A DNA stretch of 64,000 bases from Pyronema omphalodes (taxonomy: Eukaryota > Ascomycota > Pezizomycetes > Pezizales > Pyronemataceae). Both the position numbers and the translations under genes were made by a program. Where the stretch lies: the NCBI GenBank assembly GCA_024516155.1, contig JAJJXM010000071.1, forward strand, positions 1 through 64,000. The letters run 5' to 3'. A model generated the notes under the pieces. The model worked only from the letters and a program-made list of their open reading frames with translations, did no database searches and was not told the DNA's origin. Below, one piece after another: positions 47,242 to 59,314 of this stretch (position 1 is the first letter of the stretch; every line of letters starts with the position of its first letter).

Positions 47242-47313
47242 TGACCCCGACGCGATTTGAACGCGCAACCTTCTGGACTGGAATCAGATGCGCTACCCTT
47301 GCGCCACGGAGTC
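47242..47313 (-). tRNA. tRNA-Trp (CCA)
   Basis: 72-nt cloverleaf on the minus strand without an intron. The acceptor GACTCCG pairs with CGGGGTC (one T-G pair) and the discriminator base is A. D-arm GCGCAAGGGTAGCGC; anticodon loop TTCCAGT with anticodon CCA; T-arm with GTTCAAATC (B box). One mismatch, A-C, closes the anticodon stem (TCTGA against CCAGA). A TTTT Pol III terminator follows about 6 nt downstream (47,233 to 47,236). Confidence 0.92.
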
Positions 47314-47699
47314 TTTCTTGTGTTAAGCCATATTTTACTGAGTAAGATGTGATATAAATTGAGTTTGCTGTAGATGACGCGGTACAGTCGTCTAGGGGGG
47401 GCGTTCACCAGGAGTCGCGGGTATAAGGGTATCGGGGTAAACACGCCTGGCGCTGTATCATATCATCATACCCGATGGTTTTTTCTACGTAAAACTAGAA
47501 GTAGAAAACATTTCTTGATGTTTCTCCTCAAACTCAGCTATCTTCGCGCTCATGATTCTTTACCTTTTCCCTCTGCAAAAAACCTTTGAAGTTATGGTAA
47601 CATAAATATTCCAAGGAATTTACCAGCGATAGAAGGATAAACTCCAGAGCCGGCTTGAATAACTTTCAATGAGAAGCTTAATAGAGCTGCCGAAGCATT
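47314..47699. other. Intergenic, no gene
   Basis: Flank of the tRNA gene. A GGTACAGTCGTCT motif near 47,381 resembles the end of the MITE at 33,406, but no matching opposite end was found. Confidence 0.4.
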
Positions 47700-48950
47700 A
47701 TCACAAGGGAAGTTTAGTAAGATTTAGGTTTAGGGTATTGCCCTTGGTATCGTAGATTGGTTGCCCTAATTATTAAGAGTCCTGTACGAGGTGACATCGG
47801 TATGATTGGATGAAAAAGGGCAAAGATGGTGGGTTGGGGTTATTTGGGATTTGATAGATTCCACGAAAGTCAAAATTGAGGGAATGGAATGTTGGGTTAT
47901 CGTATCGGGTTATCGTATGGCTGGAAATGATGACTGCGCTTTGTATACACAGCCTTGTCCAGGAAGCTTGGCGGCGATAAAGTCGTACCAGTAATAACGA
48001 GAGGTTGATTGCAGCGCGGCTTTTAAGGTTGAATGGTTGAGATTAGTTTCTGATTCCTATTTTCTACTCGTTGAGGTTGACGACGTCTGTTGATGTATAC
48101 TGAAGTCGTAGGTAGATGCTACTGGATGATCGGGGAGGTTGTGATTGGGTACTGTGGGTGACGATAACTGCTTTTCGGAATAATGTAGCGATGATTGGAA
48201 GCTCGGCTTCGCGAAGAATCTTGCACCGGATCCCATGTACTTGTTTAGAGCATCATTGATAAAACCGGGGTTCTATGTAGCGGGGACATTTTTGTACCCC
48301 ACACATCTCGGGGTCGCGGATTGCCCCCAGGAACTAGGATGCGAGGTTTCACTGGTTGATTCAACACTCCCATGCCGAGCTTCAAATTTGATATGAGGTA
48401 GCAGTGTGAACGCGATGGAGTATGGGTTCAAGGCGTGCTAATGATTAAGGAAAATAGCGAGGCCAAGTCTGAACGCGTACATAAGTTGCTGTTGGCGGCG
48501 CTTTCTTTGGTATGTAGAATTTCCTCTTGAGTAATGAAAATACGTTAAAAAAAAACTTAAATCTTGTCGAAGCTTCTTCTTTCGTGTGTGCAGAGATTTG
48601 TATCTATGTATGCTGGATCTCGGTTAACTTATTGCCCGCCTCAACAAGGTTCATAACCCATCACTCGGTTGGTAAGCGTGCATGTTTTCCAGCCTGTGTT
48701 CAGTATGGGATATATTACTCGTCCTGGTATCAAATAAACATCAAAATAATAGGCTGTGCGATATACCATCTATCAATTCTCATCTTCTCGACGTCCCCGA
48801 ATCCTAACATCAACCAATCCAGTTACCAGACACCCACAACGCCCATTTTATTACTCGCTATGGTATTGAACTCAGCTTATCTGAGCAGAATTACCGGAAT
48901 TCCTCTTTTCAGCAACCGCTAACCATCACTCAGGTTTCCGATACCCTAAA
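47700..48950. repeat. Dispersed repeat R, copy 1
   Basis: Non-coding segment similar to 53,640 to 54,540 in the same orientation. Shared landmarks are TTTAGGGT, TTGCCCTAATTATTAA, TTATTTGGGATTTGATAGAT, ATACACAGCCTTGTCC, GCGGCTTTT and, further on, ATCAAATAAACATCAAAA. The similarity is moderate, so both copies are old. No ORF is conserved between them. It could be a decayed transposon or LTR; no terminal repeats were found. Confidence 0.6.
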
Positions 48951-48978
48951 TATCTAGGGGAGTTATATTAGAGGGGTT

Positions 48979-49278
48979 ATGGTACTGGCTGCTGTTTATT
49001 GTATGTCTGACCTAGCAAGAATTAGTCAAGTCATTAGATTGGCCTGTGAGCCCTCTTTTCCAACTGTGTACGGGAGCAATTATTCTTTTGATGGAAGTAT
49101 CAAGTACCATCGGGAAAAGATAGTGCATTGGACATGTTGTTTTCCTGAAAACTGTAGAAATATTGTGAAACAAGTTTCTAACCAAAACTGTACTGTACGA
49201 CGTGTATATTTTTCATTGTCTCGGTGCCAATTTAGTGTTCAGACCAAGACCTGCGTGAAATATTTGACAGCCATGTAG
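48979..49278 (+). other. Isolated 99-codon Cys-containing ORF, doubtful
   Basis: ATG at 48,979, ending LTAM-TAG at 49,278. It has eight Cys residues including WTCCFPENC and SRCQF, but no clear signal peptide and no supporting context. It could be a small protein gene or chance. Not recognised. Confidence 0.15.
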
Positions 49279-49426
49279 TGAAACCCTGGGCTCCGGAGGT
49301 TGTTCATGCTCCTTTTTGAAATTAATCTCCAGAAAGAGTATTTCCTCGTGAGTAGTAATAATGTGCACCTGCTCGTGTCGGTATAGGAGAAGGTAGGTAC
49401 ATGTATGTACATACACATTAAACTCC

Positions 49427-49715
49427 AAGGCTTGGCAAACCAGGTGACCTGTTTGAAACCGCGAAAACTGATTTGTCCAGTGGAACTGGTTTATGAAGAG
49501 GCAATATTATTACTCAGTTCATACTGTATCTAATAGAATTATATACTGATTGAGTCCCCAGTAATCACAACTCACGCATACAATCGAAGCTCTCGAGCCC
49601 TTCAATGGCCTCCAGAGTAACTGTTTGTATCGAATGGCGGCCCAACATAACGATCGGCTTTCATTCGGAAATCAGTTGCTCAGACTCGGCAGTCTTCGCA
49701 GGAACTGAGAGCATG
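49427..49715. mobile_element. Truncated hAT fragment related to 43,823 to 44,105
   Basis: Diverged match to the left internal part of the hAT element: AAGGCTTGG, TTGTCCAG(T/A)GGAACTGG, AATCACAACT, CGAAGCTCTCGAGCCC. It covers only the end of the transposase frame and subterminal DNA; both TIRs are missing. Much more diverged than the complete copy, so an older insertion. Confidence 0.75.
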
Positions 49716-50190
49716 TTCACCGCAATTTCGCCAACGTCGGAAAACCTGGTTACCATGCTGTTCATTAAGTAATTCCAACATGAAATAGACACGAACGTCG
49801 GTGAAATAAAAATTCGAAAACGAAGCGATACAGGTTGATTCATGCCTTAAAATGGTGTGCGTAGCACTGTGCACTGAGAGGCTTGAGGGGGCACCGCTGA
49901 AGAGTAGTAAGCAGTGTGCTGCAGTCTACAAGGGAGGTTTTCTTTGTAACGATGTGGAGTACTATCACGTGAAATATGAGAGAACTAAAAATAATGCGTC
50001 TGGTATATTGAGAAGAGCGGAGCGTACACCCTGCCTCCCGATAGGCCACGACACTGACGACGCGGATCATGATTGAGCACTCGCGAAAGCCTCCCTTTAC
50101 ATTATGAAGTTTGCGGGTACTGGTAAGTCTCTACAATGTGACGGGTTTTTTTGGAGGGGTTTCACAGTGATGTATCCTTAATCAAGTGCG

Positions 50191-50379
50191 ATGTCATCTG
50201 ATTCAGTTGATGAAAAGAAGATCATAAACGACGGTGTAATGACAGCCTCGCTTCTCGCTCATCGTACGGATAGCCACTTAAGCGACAAATGCAAGACAAC
50301 ACAGATGACCCAGCTTGTCGGGAAACTTTCAATACCCGATTGGGTAAGTTGGAGTGTGAGTCACGACATGGCATACTAG
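50191..50379 (+). pseudogene. ORF U remnant in solo S element
   Basis: Reads KKIINDGVMTASLLAHRTDS then KTTQMTQLVG, matching the ORF upstream of S1, but stops early at a TAG after SHDMAY. Useful mainly as a comparison copy. Confidence 0.3.
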
Positions 50380-51074
50380 CATGCCAGATAGTGTATGGAT
50401 GAATTCATCCAAGAAGTCTGGGAGATGCAACCGATCAGTTGGACGGCAACCAAAGATACGCCCGTCATACGCTACACGTTAAGAGGGTTGAATCAGGGCT
50501 GAGGAGGAAGACCTGACGGGCCACTAGCTTTGTCAAAAAACGGAACAGCTGTTTTTGATCACGATGGATAATGCTTCCCGAATCATACGCCTGCTGGGTA
50601 ATACTGTGTGAAAATCTATGACTACATCTGGTACAGCTCCACTGCCGAGCCGTAATAATCCAATGAACGAATTTTCGCTCATGTACTTTACATCAGGAAT
50701 TCTAGCTGCTATGTTCCAATACGCAATCACCGGGTGAAAGTGGCATTAGCTCTGGTTAGCAGACCATTAAAACTTGTAAAAGTGTTTGGGGTGTCATTGG
50801 AGTTGACTCCCACCCCGTCAACCAGCACACAAAGTACGCCGCAGTAAACAATCTGGATATTTCAGAAGAAAAACAGGCTTGGCATAAGTCTGTTATCTCA
50901 GATACCGTGAAACCGTATTCCGGTGGAGCCAAAGAAGCGTGAGAGTTCAACCAGAATATTGCTCTGGCGTACCACATGCCATCTATCGATAATTCCCCGT
51001 CAACCAACCGTGCACTATCAATTCGCGGACATCCGGCCAGTACGTCAGACTGGGTGACCAATGCCTTCATACTC

Positions 51075-51082
51075 TATTTAAG
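51075..51082 (+). promoter_or_regulatory. TATA-like box upstream of S3
   Basis: TATTTAAG, 128 bp upstream of the S3 ATG, same position as in the array copies despite divergence between them. Confidence 0.5.
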
Positions 51083-51209
51083 CCCCTAGAATTCCTCTTT
51101 GAGCGAAACAATTCCGCTACCGTAGAAAACCTCCCCCAAATCCACAAACAAATCTTTTCTTCTTATTATACTTCTCAAGCAACCGAATCTCTTGTCATAG
51201 ACAACTAAA

Positions 51210-51482
51210 ATGTCACCCCGCGAGCCCTCCACCCCCACTTGCGCGCCCATGGCCATTGATACCAGCGTCAAGAAACGCAAGGCCTCTGGTGAGGGTGACC
51301 ACGATACCGACAAGGAGCCCTGCAAGATGCACAAGCCCAATCCGCCGACCAACGACAAGAAGGGGCACTCTGACGATCAACCCGTGTTCAGGGACTGGTG
51401 GTGGCCTGAGCGTCGTTTCTTTAAATACCGGTACGAGTATAACATCTGGGCTGGCGAGTCAGACTTTGCGGTTGAGATTTAG
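51210..51482 (+). CDS. Small repeat-encoded protein S3, 90 aa, unknown function
   Basis: Starts MSPREPSTPTCAPMAIDT in context caactaaaATG. It keeps every family feature: SVKKRKASGEG, KEPCKMHKPNPPTNDKKG, the block DWWWPERRFFKYRYEY and the end AGESDFAVEI. It lies outside the array, in the other orientation and in diverged flanking DNA, yet has no frameshift. Most differences from S2 are conservative or silent. This is the strongest single indication that S encodes a maintained protein. The frame after the TAG is followed by a possible donor (AAAG/GTATTTTC), a textbook branch site (CTGACTAACACGG) and CAG at 51,606. Confidence 0.75.
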   Translation: MSPREPSTPTCAPMAIDTSVKKRKASGEGDHDTDKEPCKMHKPNPPTNDKKGHSDDQPVFRDWWWPERRFFKYRYEYNIWAGESDFAVEI

Positions 51483-51815
51483 ACGACAACAGCTCAACCG
51501 CATCGAAACAAAGGCCTCACGATAAAGGTATTTTCTTGTTCTTTTTTTGCAACTTGTTCATTATTTTATTATTGTTTTGACATCTGCTGACTAACACGGG
51601 TTCAGGACATTGGGAGGGCTCATTGGGTGGCTTCGATCACGGGGACAGGTTTCGGATATTTGCCTTCTCTTGTTTGGGCCTTTTAGTGCTTGCTTAGTGT
51701 ATGATACAATAGATAAATAAATAAAAAATTGAAAATGATTTTCCCTTTATCTGCGTGCTATTACTACTCAACATGTATCTTCCAGCCCATGATCATTATT
51801 GAGCCCATCTTCAAC

Positions 51816-52231
51816 ACTTAGCGCACCGCTGGCACCCACAATGCTGCTCTTCTAGTACTCTCTATTCAGTCTGCGGTGTCTACAATCACATAGTCTTGCC
51901 TGTGTTTCTCATGCCGTCGATAAAATGATTCGGAGTTTGCCATCAGCCTTAACACCGATACCAGCTGATCTTCACGGAATGAACTCCAGAGGTTTCGTGC
52001 CAGAGTATCACGTTTTAAGAGCCCTCTAAAAGGCAATTTCAATCATAATCATCGATTGATCTTTCGTTGCTCTTTGGAAGATGGTCATATGAGAACCAAA
52101 AGTTATGGGAGTAATACGTACAACAGAGCCCCGGCTTTATACGTTTCTTTAGTCGTTCTCAAGGTGACCTGTAGTTTAAAGCCTGACATCCTCCTTTTCT
52201 TCTGTTAAAACTGCTAGAACATTAATTCCAT
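51816..52231. other. Intergenic, no gene
   Basis: Unique sequence between the solo S element and a MITE. Nothing recognised. Confidence 0.4.
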
Positions 52232-52394
52232 GGAGAACTTCCCGTAAGACTATAGACACGCTATAGCAACAATTCTTATATTGCATTTTACAGCAGATTG
52301 ATACCGTAAATTGTTACGACTTCGGTTATCACGATTGAGCGCGCTGGACAATGTAATAGAAAAAGCGTTGCTATAGTCTTACGGGAAGTTCTCC
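52232..52394. mobile_element. MITE family G, copy 1 (163 bp)
   Basis: Perfect inverted ends GGAGAACTTCCCGTAAGACT (at least 24 bp). No coding capacity. The inside matches the complement of the element at 61,581 to 61,811 but lacks about 65 bp of its centre. Confidence 0.85.
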
Positions 52395-53639
52395 ATGTTA
52401 CAATCGTGCATGATACAATCTAGAAACGGAGGATTTTCGGAGATAACTCACAGTCTCACACTTCTGCACCTCCTACGTACTTCAGCACTTCTAAAGAACA
52501 AAATCTGACCATCTTCGATTGATTTTTACCTTGGTTGTTGAGTTAACCTATGCACCCTCCCGATTGGACCTACCGAGACAGTATTCCGACGGCGCCCATT
52601 CAGACCCCGATAAAAAATCCCCAAACCCCACCAACCAACGCCAACCAACGCCAACCCCCTGATCTCCATCCTCATGCGCCTACAGTAAATGACATAACTC
52701 AACCCCCATCCCGCCTCAGAATCTGAGCTAGTTACTAAAACCACATCAACTCACATCCCAACGTCAGGCTACCAGGCTTCCTTTATACACCCCTAATCTG
52801 CAACATTACACATCATCGGCATCGGTATCTGCATGCCGTATCGTCAAGCAGTATATTATCCATCCTTTTCTGTTTATCTGTTCTCTTATACGTATTCCAC
52901 AATGCAGCATCTATAATCCAAACCAATCATCTTCGCTGTGTTACGAAACCCCTCTCTTCCATTTCTCTCTTGTTTCTCCGAGTCATCCTTCATGTATGAT
53001 TCAAAAGTACACTCAGAGTCCGGTGTATGTATCCAGAGTACAATATACATACACGATCTAGACACTCTCCGTGAATCATTCACAGTCAGTTACCAGAATA
53101 TATACAAAAAAGCGAGGCTTCTGCTACTATATTTTGCTAGTAATATAAACCAACCATTAATTATGCGCCAAGTCGACTCGACATGACCAAGGCTAGTAGG
53201 TACACGTGCGTACGGGGGAAATCGACAACCCCTACCCGGGGGTTTTGTTTGGTTATTTGTTTTTTTTTTTCCATTTATTCCGTGGCGTGGAGCACGCGAT
53301 ATATACCAGCGGGCGGTCAGCACATGGAAGATGGCGTTTATCCGGGGGTTTGGATTATAAGTACTCTACTCCGCTCTATGATGGACCACACGCACTCTAC
53401 ATAACCCAAATCTTTGTATTTGTATTCTACTTACATTCGCAACGCGATTTGATATCACTGAACCTGAAATTTAAACCTTATTCATCGAGAAAGGGCAAGA
53501 GCATTCTGGATTTGGGCAAAACGAATCCAGTGAAAGGAGTCTAGCGAAGAACGATTTCATTTATATGGAATTTACTGCCAACAAGACGACGGGGTGTACT
53601 GCGAGATCATCAAGCCGGAGTAGATAAGTCATATCTCGA
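52395..53639. other. Gene-poor region
   Basis: No convincing gene. CCAACCAACG repeats near 52,620 to 52,650; a short T-run at 53,261 to 53,270. ORFs of 60 to 110 codons overlap in several frames with no coding bias. Confidence 0.45.
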
Positions 53640-54540
53640 AGATTGACCGAGCTGTGAATTGGTGCAATTTAGATTTAGGGTGTTACCACCTTTTATCATA
53701 GATTTGTTTCCCTAATTATTAATTTAGTCATGCACGTTGTGACATGGTAGTGGTTGGATGAAGAAACGGGCGATGATGACGGGTTGGAATTACTTGGGAT
53801 TTGATAGATGCTACGAAAACTGGAATTTGGGGGAATGGAATTTCGGGTTATTTATTGCGTTAACGTATGGATGCAAACGATAAGCACACTTTTAATAGCT
53901 ATATACACAGCCTTGTCCTGGAAGCTTTGCGGGCGGAAAGTCGTACCATTGACAACAAGAGGTCAATTGCAGGGCGGCTTTTGAGCTTGAACGTTTCAGA
54001 TCAGCTACGATCCTGTTGAATATTCTTGGAAAGTGTATTCAAAGAATAGTGGAGGACTTCCCATCGCTCTATTTGGGGCGGATAGAGTAACCCCAACTTC
54101 ACCTATGCGATAGCAATAGAAAATCCGAATAGACAGGGGGTACTTACCTCCCTCTCTATCCTAGTGCTCGATTCGCATTCTATAGAAAATATTCTTTTGT
54201 GGTGAAATAGGCTCTCCCGTTCGTTGCTATAAAGCGATGGGAAGTCCTCCAGTATCTACGTATGTTCCATCTCGATGACTTAGCTGTCCGCCTCTCTGGG
54301 ATCCAGGATTCATCACTTGGTGAATCGGCCTTCATCTATCCCCGGCCTGTATTCAACGGTGCATATGTTACTCATATTGATATCAAATAAACATCAAAAC
54401 ACTATATATCTTGACATTCCTTCGCATGCCCCCAGATCTCTTAATCAGTCTAGTCAGTTACCCAACACTCACCAATCCTGCATTATCACCCGCCCACATA
54501 TGTACTCAACTCAATCGGTCCCAGCAACTTTCCCAGCATC
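53640..54540. repeat. Dispersed repeat R, copy 2
   Basis: Similar to 47,700 to 48,950 (see landmarks there). It is interrupted by a 200-bp MITE at 54,051. The part after the MITE (GTATTCAACGGTGCATATG, ATCAAATAAACATCAAAA) matches 48,700 onward. Non-coding. Confidence 0.6.
54051..54250. mobile_element. MITE family G, copy 2 (200 bp)
   Basis: Inverted ends GGAGGACTTCCCATCGCT (about 18 to 22 bp, one mismatch further in). AGT flanks both ends (54,048 to 54,050 and 54,251 to 54,253), a possible 3-bp target duplication. It shares the first 12 bases GGAG(R)ACTTCCC with the elements at 52,232 and 61,581 but not their interior, so it is probably a different family mobilised by a related transposase. 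Confidence 0.8.
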
Positions 54541-57500
54541 CCTATATCAACAACCGGCGACTGTCTTCCATGGTTTTCTTTTTCCCATAAACATGTTCCG
54601 CACACAGCGGAATACTGTGGGCCCATTGCCCACTCTTGTGTGCCAGGTCTCCCGTATATCGCAGGGGAATTCTGTACCCAGTAAGGGACCTATGAGCCGA
54701 CAATTTGCAGATACCTGAATTCTTCAATCCACCGCTTGGTAGAAAATAGATAATACGTCCAAACGCTCAAGTTTGTCCTTGGGGAGTTCGAAAACGGATC
54801 GTTGTGTAGGGAGGGTGCGTTGAAGAGGGTGGATGTTATGGGATTGTGTTTTATGGTTAGGTTTGATGTTTTGTTTCTCTCTGGAACTGTGGAACGGCAG
54901 CTTGAAAATGTTTGAAGCAGCCTGGGAATAGTAGTAGAGAAAAGCGAATCATGGCTATGTCCCACAAGATGTATGTTTCTTCCCGAGCCAACGGTCCGGG
55001 ACCAGCGTACATGAGATTGGCTTTTGAATATTACGAAGGGAATCATGGGATATGGTAGCCGGTGATGCAACCGCACCCGACGGAACTGTCAACAGCCGTG
55101 GAATCATTTGGCATAAGCAGATAATTCATGTTCCATGCGCTCTATGTCTCAGAAAAAACGACGGATGTTCGATTTCTTCCTTGAGATAACTGTTGGTGTG
55201 ACATCTTTTCCAGGAAATCTCCAGGTATCCTTGAGAGGTTCTAAGTATCTCTATCAGTTATAGACTACTTCCTTAAATAGGTTCATTTTGACGGCTGGCA
55301 ATTTGTCTCGCTGGTTCACCCAGTGATTTCGAGGGTATGAGGCTTAAAGCATATGTACAGACGAGAAGACATACCGAACCGTAGACAAAGGGAGGTTATA
55401 AGCCCGTTGAACGAACATATACAGAAAGTTTGTATAGGATACGTCATAACAATAAGTATGGAAGCCTTGATGAAACAAACAAATAAATAAAAACAAATAA
55501 ATCTCCTTGTGGTATCAAGGTTTTTGGAGAAGAGAGTAAGTGATAATAGATGATTGTACAGTGACTGGAAAGGATAATGGACATATTCTCTCAATCATTG
55601 TTGGTATTATCGTAGATGTCTTCTGTTAATATTGACTGACGTTAAAAGACGGAGAAAATTGGGGATTGGAATAGTGGCGAGGGATGTACCCAGGAACGTG
55701 TTTTTACGGAGGCGCTATACGAGGAGAATTTGAGGCCGTACGAGATGCTTTTTAACATTGAGGAGACAGCAATATTTTTTGGGTCCAATCGGGGGTGATA
55801 TGGAAAGGGTGTTTTGGAACTGGTTGCGTATAGAATCATTGCGTATATTGAACTGGTTGAATCGAAGACGGATAGGCAGAGGTAGAAGGCTTAATGGTAG
55901 GATACAGGAGAAACTAATGCCATGAATTAAAACTAGTCAAAGTCGGTACATCAATATTTTATTGCGCTTCCAGAAAGCCTATTTGTGGAATTCAGCCGTA
56001 AGGATTACCTTCCTTTGAGATATTTGCTGAAACATCTTAAGTCACTAGTATGGTGCCAATATAAGAACGGCTAGTAAATTGCATGCTTACGCTGCCTGCA
56101 CAGACGACGATGAACTGATAACATGTTCAAGCTATCTTCGATACCGAGTCAAAATCGCTTGACAGGCATGATTTCACGTTACTAAGGTATTCCTGAAACT
56201 AAAGTGCAGCTGTCACAGCCCAGTTTCAGCCGTCATCTAGCTTGCTAGAGGGGATTTTCATCTCTGACGAGTATTTCGCTGGCGATATCAGATTTGACTT
56301 ACCAGAAGGATAGGGCACGAGTACTACTAGATGTACAAGACCCATATGTTTCATAGGCTCTTAAAAGGCTTTTTTTGTCTGCAAACGCATGTAGTATCTT
56401 CCCAGAAGGACATTAAGGCGCCGGTACTATTATGAAAGGTCGATAGGTCAAACCGAGGGCCGAGGCTTACTCATAAGGCTTTTTCCATGCCACAAGCACC
56501 CAAACCTCTAGTAGATCCACCCTGTACCGCGTACGATTGGAGATTCATCAAGCTTAGTGATTCAATATCAACAAATGGGAACTGATGTATGTTAGGCATC
56601 GATCACACATCACCATGTTGTTCCGCGCCTCCCAGTGACGATGTAAAGCAACATAGGCTTTTGTCAGGCATAATTTATGAGACACTTATGGGTTATCGGT
56701 GATTCGTCAGCATTGGCAGTAAAGCACTGGCGTACAGACTGAAACGTAAACAGGGCTTTGACTTGCTCCTAGAAATATTCTTAGATATGCATACGTGGAA
56801 TGAGATGATAAGACATGGGGTCGTAGCATCGTAAAACTAGAATTTTGATAGTAGATTTTTGTCAGGCTGTGATGAAGCACAGAAATGATTGATGACAATG
56901 ATTTGTGCCGGTACGCATGGGATATGATGGTGTGCTCAGTCCAAGTGGTCGGCAACGGCAGCGATGTAACGCCTGGAGCCCTGATCTACGACCTCGTCAA
57001 TTAGCTTACAGCAAGCCAAACCCCAACCAACTCCATTTAAAGTGACTGGGAAAAACTGCCGTGATTGGATTCATTTTTCTTCACTACGTGGCATTCTATA
57101 TAGCACTTGTTATTCTGTTATACCCCTCCGTCATCTCGGAATATCTAGACCCATATCCCCCAGCTTCTCTAGTCACGCACTAGAATAGAGCAGCAAATAT
57201 GCATTAATACAGACACACTCTGCCTTGGGGGCTGAGCTTCAAACGAGCAGACCGTATACTTGACTTACGAAGATCTCGCAGGAAAGTACAAACGGAGCCT
57301 TCAGGCATCACCGAGGCAAAGGAATTTACCGGTTCTATTCAAGCCATACGGTTACTGACAACTCACAGGAATTACTATACAAAAATCATAATTAGCCAGA
57401 AAGTATGCCTGACAAACGGTCCATATTTCACCGCTCATCTCCAACAAAAATGGAGTCATGGCCGAGAAGCTAGAATTCCTCGAATCACGGAGATTCTCAC

Positions 57501-59314
57501 GTAACTATCTAAACTGATAATAACATACTTTCTAAACCTATTACGGAGGAATATCATCTTTTCATGCCGTCATTCAGCTGTCCGATTAGCTTCCCTCTAT
57601 CTCGATGCATTAACGAACACCATATGCAGTACGCATTCAAACTACTCCTACTCTACAATACGTCTGACAGGTTTCACAACACCCCTTTTTTTTTTAAGAT
57701 GACAGCGATTCCTACAGCTTTGTTTTGCCGTTAAATCAACTAATACTATTTTGGATATACAACGATTCATATACAATCACTCGCCGTTATAACGTCTCCA
57801 TGCGGTAACTAGCAACCACCGCTCTCGTCATCATTTGCCACCCGGCAGCCACATCTGTCGCATTCCATTTTCTAATCGCTGCGGTAAAATTTAGCCAGTG
57901 CATATGTGGCTGGCGATGCGACTGCATTGTGACGATTGCGCTCATTCGCGGCCGCGTCCCAACCACCTGACCGACATGCGTCGCCACGGCAACAAATTCT
58001 AACCGACCCTCAAGCAACACCCACTGCTTAGGTAGCCAAAGATGAGGCTTACCGTTCCGCGCAGCACGCCACGCATGCATACGTCACTGTCAACTATGCC
58101 CACCATATCAAGTTTGATAAAACACCATTTTTGGGTTTGCATAAGTCGACTCTGATTAATTTTTCTTCATCTCCGTGGAAGAAATGGTTGCAACTATACA
58201 CATCGTGCAAGCACCTCGACGGTTTCAGAGATGGATACATCATACATGAGCGATAATCAGATGAATTGAATGACTCATGATAGATACGCTTCGCGGTACC
58301 ATCCTGTCTTTGATGTAGTTGCGCACAATGAACTTCATGAGATTACGCTTCATGCGGGGAAGTGCAGCTCCGATATCGGCAAGATTGCGAGTCAAGGGTA
58401 AGAGTTCTTGCCAGAGTTCAAACTATGCAGATTTTATCCTAGATGAGAGATCATATGCGAGGGGTGTCTGGGTAAAATCAGCTATTGGTTTATTCGTCTA
58501 TAGATATCATCTGTCCATCAGTCAGAACTAAGCGACAGGCCCCCAACATCTCTCCCCCTTCCCCCTGTTTTCGACATAAACGCTAATAACATATCCGTGA
58601 TCTACGATCGGGTTGGGTTTGGAATTACTCCATCTTATGCGCGACATGTACCTAGTGCTGTAGACAACTATGTAGTCATCACGCCGTACGGGATCGATGG
58701 GTCGAAACTATGTGGTCGTCTCGGGCAATTAGTAGTCCATATTCATATTGTAGTAACTAAACACCAACATAACGAAAATCAATACGGTAATCCCCCAGTA
58801 AGCAAGAATCTGGCCCCTAATTGCCTCATGTCTTCAAGTCGGAATCCACAGCATCTCTAGTGAGCGCTTCTTTGAACCTCATCCTAATCACACGTCCACC
58901 AGTTGTTCGTACATACCGTCTTCATAACACAAAACTTCAACAACCCATGATCCCTCGACTAAAATCCCCACAGTATAAACCAATTCAATCTAATAACCAA
59001 TTGCTACATCCACAGATCCATAAATACCCATATGCCCAAAATACCTTCCTAAAATGCCAGATCATTAGAAGAATCGCAACATGCGATCTCAAATAGAATA
59101 TGGAGAAATAAAATCTCAACTAAGGATGAAAAAACATTCCAAAACGCCCCCGTCAATTTTGCCCAGAATCAAGTGCACCCATATCCCCTTATCTTGACCC
59201 ACCTAACCATCCTTTTATTGAATCTTCAATAAAACTGCCAATCCACGCTCAGGTCCGGCATCTTCTAATATCTCATGCGCTATATTTTTCATTTTCCCAG
59301 TCCCTTCTTCTCAC
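54541..59314. other. Gene-poor region, no gene recognised
   Basis: About 4.8 kb of AT-rich DNA with only short ORFs in all frames. A locally GC-rich patch at 57,790 to 58,080 has an open minus-strand frame of 97 codons without known motifs. No tRNA, no repeat relative elsewhere in the window was recognised. Confidence 0.4.

Larger units (their letters stand above)
49850..51815 (+). repeat. Solo S element, opposite orientation
   Basis: A lone copy of the S gene with its proximal upstream module and tail, on the plus strand, about 18 kb from the array. It begins within the S upstream module (the CTACAAGGGAGG segment at 49,928 corresponds to the complement of about 4,275), passes the conserved donor GTAAGTCTCTACAA at 50,125, a broken ORF U at 50,191 to 50,379 and the variant hairpin near 50,637, and ends inside the ORF C remnant (to about 51,815). 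No target duplication or terminal repeat is evident. Confidence 0.8.

Noticed and set aside
46917..47444. 175-codon minus-strand ORF
   Set aside because: It runs straight through the tRNA-Trp gene and has no recognisable domain.
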